Origin: Strigomonas culicis
Lineage: Eukaryota; Euglenozoa; Kinetoplastea; Trypanosomatida; Trypanosomatidae
Length of the DNA stretch: 64,000 nt
Assembly: GCA_000482145.1 (NCBI GenBank)
Contig: AUXH01000018.1
Location: forward strand, 1 to 64,000
Reading direction: 5' to 3'
Below are positions 9,125-18,736 of this stretch, in pieces (within the stretch, counting starts at the first letter, position 1; each line of letters begins with the position of its first letter). Made by a program: the position numbers and the translations under genes. The notes beneath the pieces were generated by a model. It ran no database searches. It worked only from the letters and a program-made list of their open reading frames with translations, and was not told where the DNA came from.

Positions 9125-10174
9125 TTATATGGCGCAAATCGCCCCGCCAATGTCCAACAGCTGTAGAAAATCGTCGCCACCATCCGAGAGCCGCTTTTCG
9201 CACTCGCACAGCTTCAGCATCAGGTTCCCTCGCTGCACCGCATTGAATGGACACGCGGTGCTGACTAAGTAGTTTTGCAGCTGCGTCAAGAGCTGCAAGG
9301 CCGCGAAGCCCTGGCCGACGAGCTGCCGCGTCTTGGCGATCACGTGGTCCAGCTTCTTGGACAGCAGCACCTGAACGAACTCGTCAAACAGCTCGGGCGG
9401 CACCGAGCCCGACACCGCATTGAAATCCTCGTTTGTGAGGTCGTTCCCATTGGCCTTCTGAGAAGACTGCAGATGCATGATCGCCAAGCGCAGATCGCCG
9501 CCGCTGACCGTGTCTAACGCTACCAGCGACTTCTCCGAGATGGTGATGCCCTCCGCTCTGCACACAAAGCGGATGCGGTCGTACAGCGCCTGTTGCACTA
9601 GCGGGCGAAAGCGGAACTTGGCGCAGCGACTGGCGATGGGGTCGATAATGCGGCTCACGTAGTTACACAGGATGCAAAAGCGCGTCACCTCACTGAAGTC
9701 CTCCATCATGCGCCGCAACGCAGCTTGCGCGTCGGGCAGCAGGGCATCCGCCTCGTCCAGAATGATCAGCTTGAAGGGCGGCACTGGGTAGAACTTGCCG
9801 TCCGACTGCACGGCGCGCTGCCCCGCCGTGCCCACCGCGCCCTGCGCGAACACCTTGATCTTCTCCCGCACGACGCTAATACCACGATCGTCGGAGGCGT
9901 TGAGCTCCCGCACGCGGGTCTTCACAAAGTCGGGCCCGAACAGCTCGTGCGCGACGACGAGCACCGCCGTCGTCTTGCCCGTCCCCGGGGGGCCGTGGAA
10001 CAGCAGGTGCGGCATGTTCGCGCCGTCCTTCAGACACGCGCGCAGGGCGCTGACCACCTCCTCCTGCGACTGCACTTCGTCCAGGTTTCGCGGTCGGTAC
10101 TTCTCGACCCATGGGGTTGTGGATTCTCCCGTCCCATCGTTTTTCACGCGTTTGGTCGGGGGCTCTTCCGACAT
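9125..10174 (-). CDS. RFC4: Replication factor C small subunit (human RFC4 / yeast Rfc2 type)
   Basis: 349-residue AAA+ clamp-loader subunit that helps load PCNA at primer-template junctions in the nucleus. Visible motifs: WVEKYRP (22-28, RFC box II), Walker A GPPGTGKT (61-68), LNASDDRG (91-98), Walker B ILDEADAL (138-145), sensor 1 region CNYVSRI (170-176) and the SRC arginine-finger motif (182-184). The LNASD.RGI..VREK and RFCxxCNYVSRII blocks match the RFC4/Rfc2 branch better than RFC2, RFC3 or RFC5 from memory. The start is the first ATG after an AT run; the longer in-frame form reads through that run (YIYIYIN) and is unlikely. Confidence 0.93.
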   Translation of the reverse strand: MSEEPPTKRVKNDGTGESTTPWVEKYRPRNLDEVQSQEEVVSALRACLKDGANMPHLLFHGPPGTGKTTAVLVVAHELFGPDFVKTRVRELNASDDRGISVVREKIKVFAQGAVGTAGQRAVQSDGKFYPVPPFKLIILDEADALLPDAQAALRRMMEDFSEVTRFCILCNYVSRIIDPIASRCAKFRFRPLVQQALYDRIRFVCRAEGITISEKSLVALDTVSGGDLRLAIMHLQSSQKANGNDLTNEDFNAVSGSVPPELFDEFVQVLLSKKLDHVIAKTRQLVGQGFAALQLLTQLQNYLVSTACPFNAVQRGNLMLKLCECEKRLSDGGDDFLQLLDIGGAICAI

Positions 10175-10571
10175 GTTTATATATATATATATATAACGTT
10201 GTAATGTCCCGGTTGCAGTTTGTATTGTTGAATGACACACTTCTACCAAATGCGCCACCCACCTTTAAGAATCCAATTATGGCGTCACTTCTCTGTGAAG
10301 CGTCACGCAATGCAGTACACGTTCTCGATAACGGAGAGAGAAGGAAAAAAAAACAGAGCGGAAGGAAGAAGAAGATTGTATGGTTCTAAAAACAACAGAA
10401 ATATATAGGGGCAAGCAACAGGTTCATAAAACAAAACAAAAAAGCAAGCGACAATACTAATAGTAAAAAGAATGTTCTATTTCCGCTCTTCTATTTGTAT
10501 TCCGCCCTTCTACGGAAAGAAAGGGGAAGAGGTCGACTCCTTCTGGTACAACGCATACACGGCAAAACACT
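10175..10571. other. Spacer and RFC 5' UTR
   Basis: Sense-strand CT tract at plus 10327-10376, then a long leader of about 150 nt that ends in an AT run. The region 10381-10500 is A-rich on plus. No gene seen. Confidence 0.5.
10178..10195. repeat. (TA)n run in RFC 5' UTR
   Basis: Alternating TA ending three bases before the RFC initiator ATG on the sense strand; compare 6276-6292. Confidence 0.92.
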
Positions 10572-12548
10572 CTACTTCATTGTCAAGCGAGTTTGCTGTA
10601 TCTTCTCTTTGAGCGAAGAGGACATCTTCAACTTCTTCTCATCCACCAGTGTGGCGTGGATAGCATGTGTACCGTTCTGACGGTGGAGTGACAGCGGCAC
10701 GGCGACGTCTCCCGCCGTCCTGATGGGGCTGCGCTCCTTGATCGGTGGCAACGTGTCGCCGTGCGTGCGTGAGGGCACAATTTGGCGTTTCCCAACCTCT
10801 CGCTGCAGTGGCGCCCGCTCACGCTTCATGACATGGTCATCCTCGTCCTTTGGCATGTGGCCGCCCCGACCGCCAAACCCGTTCTCATGCGTGAAGCTAG
10901 ACGTTTTCTCCATGTTCCGTGGCGGTACTGGAAGTGGGCGATCGTCCAAGTTACGCGGCTGCGGAATGGCAGGGGCCTTCCACGGCAGATTCGAGGACGA
11001 GTTGGACGAGCCGAGGACGGGTGAACCAGGCTTGCTCTTCGTGAACAGCGCGCGTGCCGAGGACTCCAGCTCGTTTGCCTCAAACAGCAGGCTCTCCAGG
11101 TCGTGCGGGCCGCCCTCCATCGCCTGCAGCACCTTCGCACGCTCGGTCTCGATGAGCTTCAGCGTGCGCTCCTCCGTGATGGGGATGGCGGCCGACGTCG
11201 CGGCCGCGACGACGGCGCACAGTGCCCGTGCCATCTTGCGGCTGGGCGAGTCGCCAATGTCGACGTACTTCACCGCGGCGGCGACAATCGGCGCGCTCAT
11301 GGAGCGGAGGTAACGGCAGTCCGCCTTGTACGTGGCCGCCGACACGCACAAGGCAAGGTAGGCCAGGCACTTGCGGCGCAGCTCCGTCTGCGTGCCGTTC
11401 TCCAGGGCAGCGAGGATGGTCGTGGACACCAACGGATGCCCGTGACTTTGGATGGTGACGTCCCGCATCGCCTTATCGGTTGCCTGCGAGATGGCCGACA
11501 CCGTGACGTACACGCCCTTCGCCAGCGAGGCCGTCCACTTGGCGAGTACAGACCCCACCGGTCCGCTGCCCGCCTCCACCTCCTTCGTGAACGCGGGCTC
11601 GAGGCTAACACGGTTCATGAGCAGCGACACAAGGTCGCACGCACAGCGGCACAGCGCGGATCGCTTTTCCCTTGTCAGCACCTCTACCGCGCCGGCGAGG
11701 GTGGTGAAAATATCGGCCATGTGGGTGGCGAAGAAGTCGGTGTCGAGCTCCGACACCCAAGAGCTAATGGTCTTCGTCGCCTTCAATCGATCACCCGCCT
11801 TTTTCTGGGCGTCCTTCGCCACGTCCGCCCTCACCTTGAGCGCCTCGAAGAAGTTGGCCAAGGGCGGGAGCGGCTCGAAGACATCCTCATCGAGGAGCTT
11901 CTCGAGGGTGCCGGTCTGCATGCTCATGCCGAAGGCGGCGCAGCCGCTGTGCGACCCCCTGCGATACGTGCTCGCAAAGTTCACGTCGCCACAGTCCTCT
12001 AGCATCTGCAGCAGTGTGCGTTCGTCCTCGACCATGTAAAAGCTGTAGAGCGTGTTCTTGTCGCCCCCAGAGCGGGCGTCGATGAAGTTAAGATACTCCA
12101 CCGCCTCCTTGACATTCTTCTCGGCTGTCCGAATGTCATTGCCGTCCTCAATTTTCACGCGAAGTGCTGCACGCACGTCGCGACAGAGCCCCACGTACAC
12201 CATCAGTTCCTCATGCGGAATGCGCTCACGCAGCAGGGGCTCCAGCTCGATGGCCGTCTCGCGGGTCAGGACCTTGGCCTGGTGCATGGGCACGGACCCG
12301 TCCTGGTGCTGCGCGTCGAAGCTGACAGAGCCGCCCACACTGATGTACATGAAGCACTGAAACAGCGTGTCCACCTCCGTGTTCAGCTCCGTCGCATACT
12401 TGCGCATTTTATGAAAGAATTCGTGGAAGTTTCGCATGTTATCACGCAGCTGTATGAGTTGGTCTGCGTTGGAGGGAGGGCGCCGTACAGAACTGTGTAG
12501 CTCCATTTGCCGCGTGAGCAGTGTACCCACATCCATCTCTGTATTCAT
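10572..12548 (-). CDS. Helical-repeat protein, possibly TOG/HEAT-like with BAR-like N-terminus
   Basis: 658 residues, not recognised by name. Residues 1-260 are long amphipathic helices in a pattern compatible with a BAR or coiled-coil module. Residues ~270-460 are a run of short antiparallel-type helices (FFATHMADIFTTLAGAV, ALCRCACDLVSLLM, RRKCLAYLALCVSAA) that look like HEAT/TOG repeats such as the CLASP N-terminal domain. Residues ~480-658 are proline/serine-rich, basic and probably disordered. A microtubule or membrane-cytoskeleton role would fit but is inference only. No catalytic motif is seen. GC-rich third positions across the whole frame support it as a real gene. Confidence 0.75.
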   Translation of the reverse strand: MNTEMDVGTLLTRQMELHSSVRRPPSNADQLIQLRDNMRNFHEFFHKMRKYATELNTEVDTLFQCFMYISVGGSVSFDAQHQDGSVPMHQAKVLTRETAIELEPLLRERIPHEELMVYVGLCRDVRAALRVKIEDGNDIRTAEKNVKEAVEYLNFIDARSGGDKNTLYSFYMVEDERTLLQMLEDCGDVNFASTYRRGSHSGCAAFGMSMQTGTLEKLLDEDVFEPLPPLANFFEALKVRADVAKDAQKKAGDRLKATKTISSWVSELDTDFFATHMADIFTTLAGAVEVLTREKRSALCRCACDLVSLLMNRVSLEPAFTKEVEAGSGPVGSVLAKWTASLAKGVYVTVSAISQATDKAMRDVTIQSHGHPLVSTTILAALENGTQTELRRKCLAYLALCVSAATYKADCRYLRSMSAPIVAAAVKYVDIGDSPSRKMARALCAVVAAATSAAIPITEERTLKLIETERAKVLQAMEGGPHDLESLLFEANELESSARALFTKSKPGSPVLGSSNSSSNLPWKAPAIPQPRNLDDRPLPVPPRNMEKTSSFTHENGFGGRGGHMPKDEDDHVMKRERAPLQREVGKRQIVPSRTHGDTLPPIKERSPIRTAGDVAVPLSLHRQNGTHAIHATLVDEKKLKMSSSLKEKIQQTRLTMK

Positions 12549-12842
12549 TGTGGAATAATAATGTAAGAAAAAAAAAGAAGATCTATGTGTGTCTATTTGA
12601 TGACTGATGACACCCTCTACAAGGTTCTGTTTGGTCTTAATTCAATAATTGCTGTAAGAAAGAAAGGGAAAGAATAACTCAATAAAAGAACAGAAAAACA
12701 GTGCCCGGTGTCGCAAAGGCAGGCTTACGATGAACAGCACAATTCACTTCCCTTTCAATCTATATGCACGCGCATCCTTTGCACTTCTTTCCTATTGCTT
12801 GTGCTATTTCTGTAGTGTACAAAAAGAAATAGAGACGCCGCT

Positions 12843-13148
12843 CTACCTGGACGCAGCAACGAACACCTCGCCCAGTAGGACTCCTGAGGCAAATGCGTCT
12901 CCTCCATACGTAAGCTCACCGCTGCCCTCCGAGCCTCCGGCCGGCGCCGTGAGGAGCCGCTCGCTCACACCACGCACGACGGAAGCGGCGCGCTGCTGCT
13001 GAAGGTAAGGGAGGTAGACCGCGAGGACCTCCTGCCGCGTCACACTGCTAGGGAAATCGCAAAGGAGCGGCGACGCGCGCCCGCCCATCTGCGCGCGTCG
13101 AAACGCCTCTCCTAAAACATCCTCCTCGACCTGGGTAGAGGAGTTCAT
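12843..13148 (-). CDS. Small hypothetical protein (101 aa)
   Basis: A short GC-rich frame flanked by A+T-rich spacers, which argues that it is coding. The N-terminal half carries an amphipathic helix pair (VEEDVLGEAFRRAQMGG and RQEVLAVYLPYLQQQRAAS); the C-terminal half is glycine/serine-rich. No domain recognised, no signal peptide, no membrane span. Upstream on the sense strand a CT-rich tract lies at plus 13165-13215. Function unknown. Confidence 0.6.
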   Translation of the reverse strand: MNSSTQVEEDVLGEAFRRAQMGGRASPLLCDFPSSVTRQEVLAVYLPYLQQQRAASVVRGVSERLLTAPAGGSEGSGELTYGGDAFASGVLLGEVFVAASR

Positions 13149-13396
13149 GGCAGCATCTATGTCGGCTGTGGAGAAAGCAGGAGAGAATAAGAAGAAAGGG
13201 GAGAGAAAATGCCAGTAATAAACAGAACAAAACGATGGCCGTAAAGCACCACCGATTTACTGTCGCGAGGACGGAAGCTGATCGAAACGGTACCCCGCAA
13301 AGGCTTGCAGTGGAAATGAACTACATTACAGAATCAAACAGACATCCATATATATATGCGTGTGTGTGTGGGCGTGTGTGATTGGAAACACATAGG

Positions 13397-13413
13397 ATTA
13401 CATTACATTACAT
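13397..13413. repeat. Short (ATTAC)3 tandem repeat
   Basis: Three pentamer units plus a partial one, just downstream of the stop of the elongin-B-like gene. Confidence 0.8.
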
Positions 13414-13422
13414 CATTAACAA

Positions 13423-13869
13423 CTACATTTCTTCGCGCGCAGCCTCCGACTGCTGGATGGACGCCTCTGCAGCTGAGGCATTGCCGCCATCCGGTACAAC
13501 CCCTCCTTCGCCGAGGGTGTTTTCGCTGCTCGGCTGCACGGCCGCCTTCGGGGGCAAGAGCGCATCATTGACGGTTTCAAAAATAAGATCACCGTCTACC
13601 GTTTTCTGCCCGCTTGAGTACACCATGACCAGCTCCGTGCCATCCTTCTCGATGCCACAGTTCAGTAGTGTAGAGCCGTCCTCCAAGTTTTGCTTGTCTA
13701 AGTACAGGCGAATGAAATAAAATGTTTTGCCGGTGAGCTTCTCCACCCGCTCCTTGATCGCCTGCACGGAGTCCTGCTGGAAATCACACTGCAGAAATAA
13801 AGTGCGGTTGAAGCGCTTGAGCCTCAAATAGTTGGGCGGCATGGAAGACGCGGTGGAAATGGACGCCAT
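13423..13869 (-). CDS. Ubiquitin-fold protein, elongin-B-like
   Basis: 148 residues from the ATG at 13869; an upstream GTG is ignored. Residues ~15-85 form a ubiquitin fold: [16 protein letters not shown], then [15 protein letters not shown], then [22 protein letters not shown]. This follows the elongin-B signature (hydrophobic strand, helix, IRLYxDxQxLED, TL..CGI), and the FETVNDAL segment after the fold resembles elongin B's own C-terminal extension. In other eukaryotes elongin B pairs with elongin C in cullin-RING E3 ligases. There is no C-terminal Gly-Gly, so it is not a conjugated modifier. The tail is acidic and low-complexity. Confidence 0.65.
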   Translation of the reverse strand: MASISTASSMPPNYLRLKRFNRTLFLQCDFQQDSVQAIKERVEKLTGKTFYFIRLYLDKQNLEDGSTLLNCGIEKDGTELVMVYSSGQKTVDGDLIFETVNDALLPPKAAVQPSSENTLGEGGVVPDGGNASAAEASIQQSEAAREEM

Positions 13870-14241
13870 CACAAGGTAACCTTTTTCTTGTTCTTTTGAT
13901 CAAGTAAATGGAAATATATTTCGTTGTTGCAGCATAAGCAAACATAGGAAGACAGGAGATAGTAAAAGAGGAGAGGGAGAGCGAAGATGAGGCCAGAGGA
14001 AAGGATTCCTTTTCATTGGAGTGACCCTAAAAGCGCGATGCCAGCACAGTGATACACGTTACGCAATGCGAGCCCATGGGGACCTCTCTTTAATCATGTA
14101 ATTACAACAACGCTTATCAGACACCATAAGCGAACATATATAATGAAACACACGTTTAACCTGTAAACAGTCATACCCGTGACGTTGTGCTGTGTTCATT
14201 CTCCTTTATTCGCTTCTTTCTTTTTTTCTTTGTGTTCGGCA
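13870..14241. other. Spacer
   Basis: A CT tract on the sense strand (plus 13937-13990) with the first AGs near 13885-13895 suits the elongin-B-like gene. Plus 14190-14240 is T-rich. No gene seen. Confidence 0.5.
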
Positions 14242-15498
14242 CTATTCGTTATACTCCTTCGCCCTAATGTACTTTGCAAAATTGTTATCCGCATCCCGGA
14301 GCATCTCTCGCGAGCTCTGGCTTCGGCGGCGGCGGTAGGGGTTACCCATGTCCATCACAACACGGTTCACGCCCGGCTGGACCTCCTTCTCGCGGCCGAT
14401 GGGTGCATTCAGCTCATACTTGAAGTCACGGTGCACTTGATGAATCGTCGGTGAGTAGCGCAGCAGCTCCTCGGGCGTCGGGGCATTGGTGAGCACCTTT
14501 GCCTTCCGCATCCAATGCCCGCGCATCGTGTGGATGCGGCCGGCGAAGTCTCTCATGTTGAAGAACTTCTGGTCCAGCAGCTCCTTCCGCGTCGTGAGCA
14601 CGCGGATCACGTCCGCGCGGTCCCCGTCACCGCACTGCTTGTCGTAGAACTGCTCCGCCCGCGCCAAGCACTGGTCCGCCAGCGCAAACGTGCGATCGTA
14701 GTCGAAGGGTGAGAAGTAGAGGAACTTCTGTTCGTGGTTGAGGTTGAAGCGCCGCCCGAGGCGCGGCAGCAGTCGCAGCATGCGGTGCGAGCTGCCCATG
14801 TCGTGGTACTGGCGCACAACGTTCACCGCCTCCTCGTACACGCGCCCCGCATCGGCCTCGCCGAGTGCCTCCTTCGTCAGCCCTAGCTCCAGCAGCGCCT
14901 CGACAATGAGCTCCAGAGAGGGCTGGGCGTTGCCATCCAAGATCTGCAGCGCCGCCTCGGCGTTCGCCTTGCCACTCTCCAGTCTATTGGTGCGACGGAA
15001 CGCGCCGGCGAGCTTGATGCGGATGCCAGCCTGTTGCGTGTGCCCGGCCGGGTACGCTAGCTCGTACGCCTTGGCCACCACCCCGTAGAACTCGAGCGCC
15101 TCCTGGTGCAAGCCGCCCTCCGTGAGGTAGTCGCCCTGCAGCTCGAGCTTGGCTACCTCGCCCAGCGGTGCGTACGGCCGCGGCGGCCTCGCCTCCGTCA
15201 GCGAGGACGCCTCGGCGTCGGGGCGCATGTGCGCGAGATCCGTGCTCGCCGCGTCCTTCCACGCGATGCCCTCCACCGCCGCATGCTCCGCCTTGTGCGG
15301 CGACGTGGCTTTGCCTTCTCGCGCCATGTGCACGGACACCCCGGCCGGCAGGCGGGACTTGGGCACCACCATCTGATTAGGGAACAGATCGCCCTTATAG
15401 AAGGACGTGTACAGGCGCGTAATGCGCCGGCGCGGCTCGCACAGCGCAAGCGACGCCGTCGCACCCGCCTGAAGGGACTGCAGCAGCCGACACCGCAT
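14242..15498 (-). CDS. TPR-like protein with mitochondrial-type presequence
   Basis: 418 residues. The N-terminus MRCRLLQSLQAGATASLALC followed by EPRRRITRLY is Arg/Leu/Ser-rich without acids, typical of a mitochondrial import signal. Residues ~110-260 contain TPR-like helix pairs (LELQGDYLTEGGLHQEALEFYGVV, KANAEAALQIL, EALLELGLTKEAL). The C-terminal third is basic with aromatic residues and no repeat, ending in conserved-looking YRRRRSQSSREML. A role in a mitochondrial assembly such as the ribosome or RNA editing machinery is plausible but not shown. The ATG at 15498 is preferred; the longer frame upstream is A+T-rich and hydrophobic. Confidence 0.75.
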   Translation of the reverse strand: MRCRLLQSLQAGATASLALCEPRRRITRLYTSFYKGDLFPNQMVVPKSRLPAGVSVHMAREGKATSPHKAEHAAVEGIAWKDAASTDLAHMRPDAEASSLTEARPPRPYAPLGEVAKLELQGDYLTEGGLHQEALEFYGVVAKAYELAYPAGHTQQAGIRIKLAGAFRRTNRLESGKANAEAALQILDGNAQPSLELIVEALLELGLTKEALGEADAGRVYEEAVNVVRQYHDMGSSHRMLRLLPRLGRRFNLNHEQKFLYFSPFDYDRTFALADQCLARAEQFYDKQCGDGDRADVIRVLTTRKELLDQKFFNMRDFAGRIHTMRGHWMRKAKVLTNAPTPEELLRYSPTIHQVHRDFKYELNAPIGREKEVQPGVNRVVMDMGNPYRRRRSQSSREMLRDADNNFAKYIRAKEYNE

Positions 15499-15816
15499 TG
15501 CTTCGCTTTTGGGAGGGAATGTATAGATATAGATAAATACACCAAATTCCTTTGAGTGGAAAGAGAACGAAATGAGACAGAGGAGGAAGGGACGCAGACA
15601 ATACAAGTGACAGCAGCAGGTCGTCAAGCAAGCGTATGATTGATATCAGAGAGTACAGGAAAGATGCAGGAGAACCAAAACGATACGAAATGGCTCACTA
15701 AGCGAAGAGGCTCCAATTATAATGGGTGTTATTTAAAGTTAACAGGTAAAAGGACTAGTATCCTCGACAGCATGTAGGGGTATGGGAGGGAGGGGGGGGG
15801 AGGAGGTGAAGACGCA
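15499..15816. other. Spacer with C-rich sense tract
   Basis: A purine-rich plus stretch at 15556-15592 is the likely splice tract for the TPR gene. A G-run (plus 15785-15803) lies just past the stop of the next gene. No gene seen. Confidence 0.5.
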
Positions 15817-16923
15817 CTAGAGATTGTACGGGTTGTCCATGCCTCTCTCGCCGCCAACCGTGCTGTAGCCGCCGTACTGTGGGCCTGACCTCACATTATT
15901 CCAGAACAAGAGGCACCTAAGGATACAAGAGCGAAAAAAGTCAATATGAGGCACCATCTCAGGAAAGTCCAGCATCCCATTTCGCGAATAATTGTAGTAG
16001 CTCCCAGCGATTAGATAGACAACAACAATCAGAAACGCGTAGCACAACAGCGTCAGAAAACTCATCCCTTCCGTGTCTGACTTCGCTGTGGATTGACGGT
16101 TAGGGACAGGGCTGCCAGGTGAAACAGTAGTCCCTGATCCCTTGTTGCTACCCTCTTCCAGCGTCCACATCACCGTGAGATACAAGAACATATAAGGGTC
16201 GCTGTTAGACAAGTCAGGCTGGTAATAGTATTTCACCGTCTTCCCCGCTCCCACAAGGATCACCTGACCCAGTGCATGTGGCTCCCACTGTTTTTCATCC
16301 GCAGACAAAACGTAGACGCCCGTGTTCTCGCTGGAGCCTGTCGTCCTCACAATAAAGCCGTTCATGTCAGCTGGGAGCGTTGTCTGGAAATAGATGACGG
16401 CAGCGCTGCCTCCATTATCGCGGACCGCGCGTGGAATGAGGGCGACGAACGCGTTCGTGGGTGATACAGGAATAAAGCAACTGGGATAGTTAGAGTGGTA
16501 GCTAAAGAAACGAAAAGGAACAGGACCGTCTGGACGCTGACGGTTCACCCACACCTCCACTTGCGAATTAGGAGACACACTATTCAATTTGAGAATCCCA
16601 TTGGCATCGCAAGCGGCCACGGTTCTCGATCCTGCCGAGGTTGTGTACGTTGCGTTGAAGGAGAGCCAGTTCTGGGTGAAGGCCCCCACATTGACCGGAA
16701 AGGCCCGCGCCACCAGTATAACCGCCTCGGCAGCGTCCGACGGGTCATGCGTCACGGCAATGCGGAAATGGTCATTATACTCTCCGGCGAAGCCGTGCAC
16801 CTCGTCACAGAGCGCCACGTCGCGCGGGGGGGTATCCACGCCCGTGACCACCATAAGAGGGACGAGGAGAAGGAGCACAAGACCCACACGCATCGCTCTT
16901 AGGGGGTACATCGTAATCGCCAT
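15817..16923 (-). CDS. Type I membrane receptor with MRH/ATG27-like C-terminus
   Basis: 368 residues from the ATG at 16923; an ATG 10 codons later starts directly at the signal peptide (MRVGLVLLLLVPLMVV). The luminal part (~30-285) has several cysteines and many Asn/Ser/Thr. One transmembrane helix lies at ~288-307 (LLCYAFLIVVVYLIAG), followed by SYYNYSRNGMLDFPEMVPHIDFF. The motif of a small-residue TM end, YN, then PHxDFF is characteristic of the ATG27/cation-dependent mannose-6-phosphate receptor-like group. The short cytosolic tail contains YGGYSTV, possibly a Tyr-based sorting signal. Likely a Golgi/endosome cargo receptor. The MRH fold itself is not proved by eye. Confidence 0.65.
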   Translation of the reverse strand: MAITMYPLRAMRVGLVLLLLVPLMVVTGVDTPPRDVALCDEVHGFAGEYNDHFRIAVTHDPSDAAEAVILVARAFPVNVGAFTQNWLSFNATYTTSAGSRTVAACDANGILKLNSVSPNSQVEVWVNRQRPDGPVPFRFFSYHSNYPSCFIPVSPTNAFVALIPRAVRDNGGSAAVIYFQTTLPADMNGFIVRTTGSSENTGVYVLSADEKQWEPHALGQVILVGAGKTVKYYYQPDLSNSDPYMFLYLTVMWTLEEGSNKGSGTTVSPGSPVPNRQSTAKSDTEGMSFLTLLCYAFLIVVVYLIAGSYYNYSRNGMLDFPEMVPHIDFFRSCILRCLLFWNNVRSGPQYGGYSTVGGERGMDNPYNL

Positions 16924-17821
16924 GTTGACACAACCACAGTTACAGACACACACGAAAACGAAAAAAAAACGTGTGATTATATCGCCGCGGATGTATAAAT
17001 CGGTAGTAACGAATCACTGTTACGCTTGAGAGTGATGATTGCAATAATAACAGTGGCAACAACAGCTTCGACAAGAAAGAAAAGAGAGAGCAAAGTAGAG
17101 AGAGGAAGAGCGATGAAACGAGGTAAGAGGGAAATATATTCCAAGCCACCCTCAAACGAATGTACGTTAATACACCACTTCAGCACCGGATATATGCTCC
17201 ATAAAGGGATAAGATACACGTATTAAGAGTCATTAATAAAAGAGCACAACAATCAGAACACTATAATAAAAACAATCAATAAAAATTGTGCTTTGAATCT
17301 CTCTCTCTCCCTCTATGAAGGGACGGAGAAAAAAAAAACTACATGTGACATGTATATATTTACGGGACAACAATTACTAAAAAGGTATAGGTTTTGTTTC
17401 TTTTATAGAGATCGTTCCACGTCATATCACTGCGCATTTCGTACCAAATCGAATTCAACATTCGCTTGTCTTAGAGGTTTGTGTGCTGGACAAAAATGGC
17501 ACCTCCACGTGGGGACGACGAGGACAACCACACAGTAATAAGTGGAGTATGAGTAGAGACGCACAGAAACGATGCAAAAGAGAATGCAACTATAAGCATC
17601 GGGGAGGGGGAACAAAACTAAAACCTCAAACAGTGGGAAGGGGGTGAGATAGATTTCGGTCAAGGACGACAACGCTCAAGCCTCTACACACACGTACACG
17701 TGTGCGTATGTGTGTGTGTGTCTAATCCCGTTCTCACGGGATGAACCCAATGAGAGGAGAAGTGTATTCCATTACACGGCTACGGTACGACCACCTCATC
17801 CAACTGAACACGATCGTCCTT
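16924..17821. other. ~900-bp spacer
   Basis: The MRH-receptor gene's acceptor candidate is AG at 17067-17066, after a CT tract at plus 17070-17118. Plus 17293-17315 is CT-rich, (TG)n occurs at about 17699-17721, and a small perfect hairpin lies at 17725-17742. Short frames such as 17293-17538 have A+T-rich third positions and are not supported. Confidence 0.5.
17725..17742. other. Short perfect inverted repeat
   Basis: A 7-bp stem (ATCCCGT / ACGGGAT) with a 4-base loop, about 80 bp downstream of the SLC35-like stop on the sense strand. It could be a 3' UTR RNA hairpin. Confidence 0.6.
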
Positions 17822-18736
17822 TCAGATTATATCTTCATCCGAGTGCACAGGACCAATGGGTCGCTTAGCTTCAACCGCATCCTTGTACTGAGCATAGCTG
17901 TACATGGCGAGACCACTAAATGTAATGACGGCGCCTATCATCAATTGCAGGTTGATGGAGGGCCGTATGGCGAGGTCAATGATGAGCACTAGGATTGTCT
18001 TGATGTAGACCATGACGTTCACGGTCAGTGGTGAAGTGACAGACGCCATGAAGAACAAAGAAAAATTGCAAAAGAAAGCCAATGTGCAGGACACCGCCAA
18101 GGACCCAAACATAAACAGATCCGGTTTGTAGTCGAGGAGCTTCGGTACGTCGTCGAAGAAGGGGATCATGAAAAAGAGCAGTATCGCGCTTATCGGCGCC
18201 TGGTACGTGAGAACTTGCATCGGGGTCGCGGCCCACTCTTTTTGCTTGGTCGAAAGCCAAAGGTTGTACGTGGAGTTGAACGCTATGGATAAAATCATCA
18301 CGACTCCGCCCCCCAGTGTGAGATTCACCTCGCCAAACACGGAGAGGAAAGCGCCGAAGCACACCGGCACGAGTGAGAGCTTCGTCAAGGTAGACGTCCT
18401 GTACCCTTTTCCCATCTGTAAAAGAAGTACGGTTGGAGTGGTAAATATTTTCGCGCACTGATACACCATCAAAGTGTTTTTCAAGAGACATAAATTTGAT
18501 GAAACGATGGCGCCACCAAAAACAAGGCACATGGGCAACACTTTAATAATTGACAATTGTTTGTGTTTGAAGAAACCAACACTACAGAAGACCAAACACC
18601 CGCAGGTGATAACGACAAAGTGGATCAACGTCAAACACGTGACAAAGGGAAACTGAGCCGCGCCGAAGACTAAAAACTTGTTGACGCATACGATGCTCAC
18701 ACCCGCAAAAATATTTAAAATGAGTGGGAGCAACAT
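17822..18736 (-). CDS. Nucleotide-sugar/triose-phosphate transporter family protein (SLC35E3-like)
   Basis: 304 residues with about nine or ten hydrophobic helices and little soluble sequence, as in the DMT/TPT superfamily. Blocks such as YQCAKIFTTPTVLLLQ, KLSLVPVCFGAFLSVFGEV and QVLTYQAPISAILLFFMIPFF match the SLC35E3 subgroup pattern. The C-terminal PLTVNVMVYIKTILVLII helix also fits. Substrate is unknown; the GDP-mannose motif of LPG2-type carriers is not seen. Predicted Golgi or ER. The acceptor at 18881-18880 gives a leader of about 143 nt. Confidence 0.82.
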   Translation of the reverse strand: MLLPLILNIFAGVSIVCVNKFLVFGAAQFPFVTCLTLIHFVVITCGCLVFCSVGFFKHKQLSIIKVLPMCLVFGGAIVSSNLCLLKNTLMVYQCAKIFTTPTVLLLQMGKGYRTSTLTKLSLVPVCFGAFLSVFGEVNLTLGGGVVMILSIAFNSTYNLWLSTKQKEWAATPMQVLTYQAPISAILLFFMIPFFDDVPKLLDYKPDLFMFGSLAVSCTLAFFCNFSLFFMASVTSPLTVNVMVYIKTILVLIIDLAIRPSINLQLMIGAVITFSGLAMYSYAQYKDAVEAKRPIGPVHSDEDII

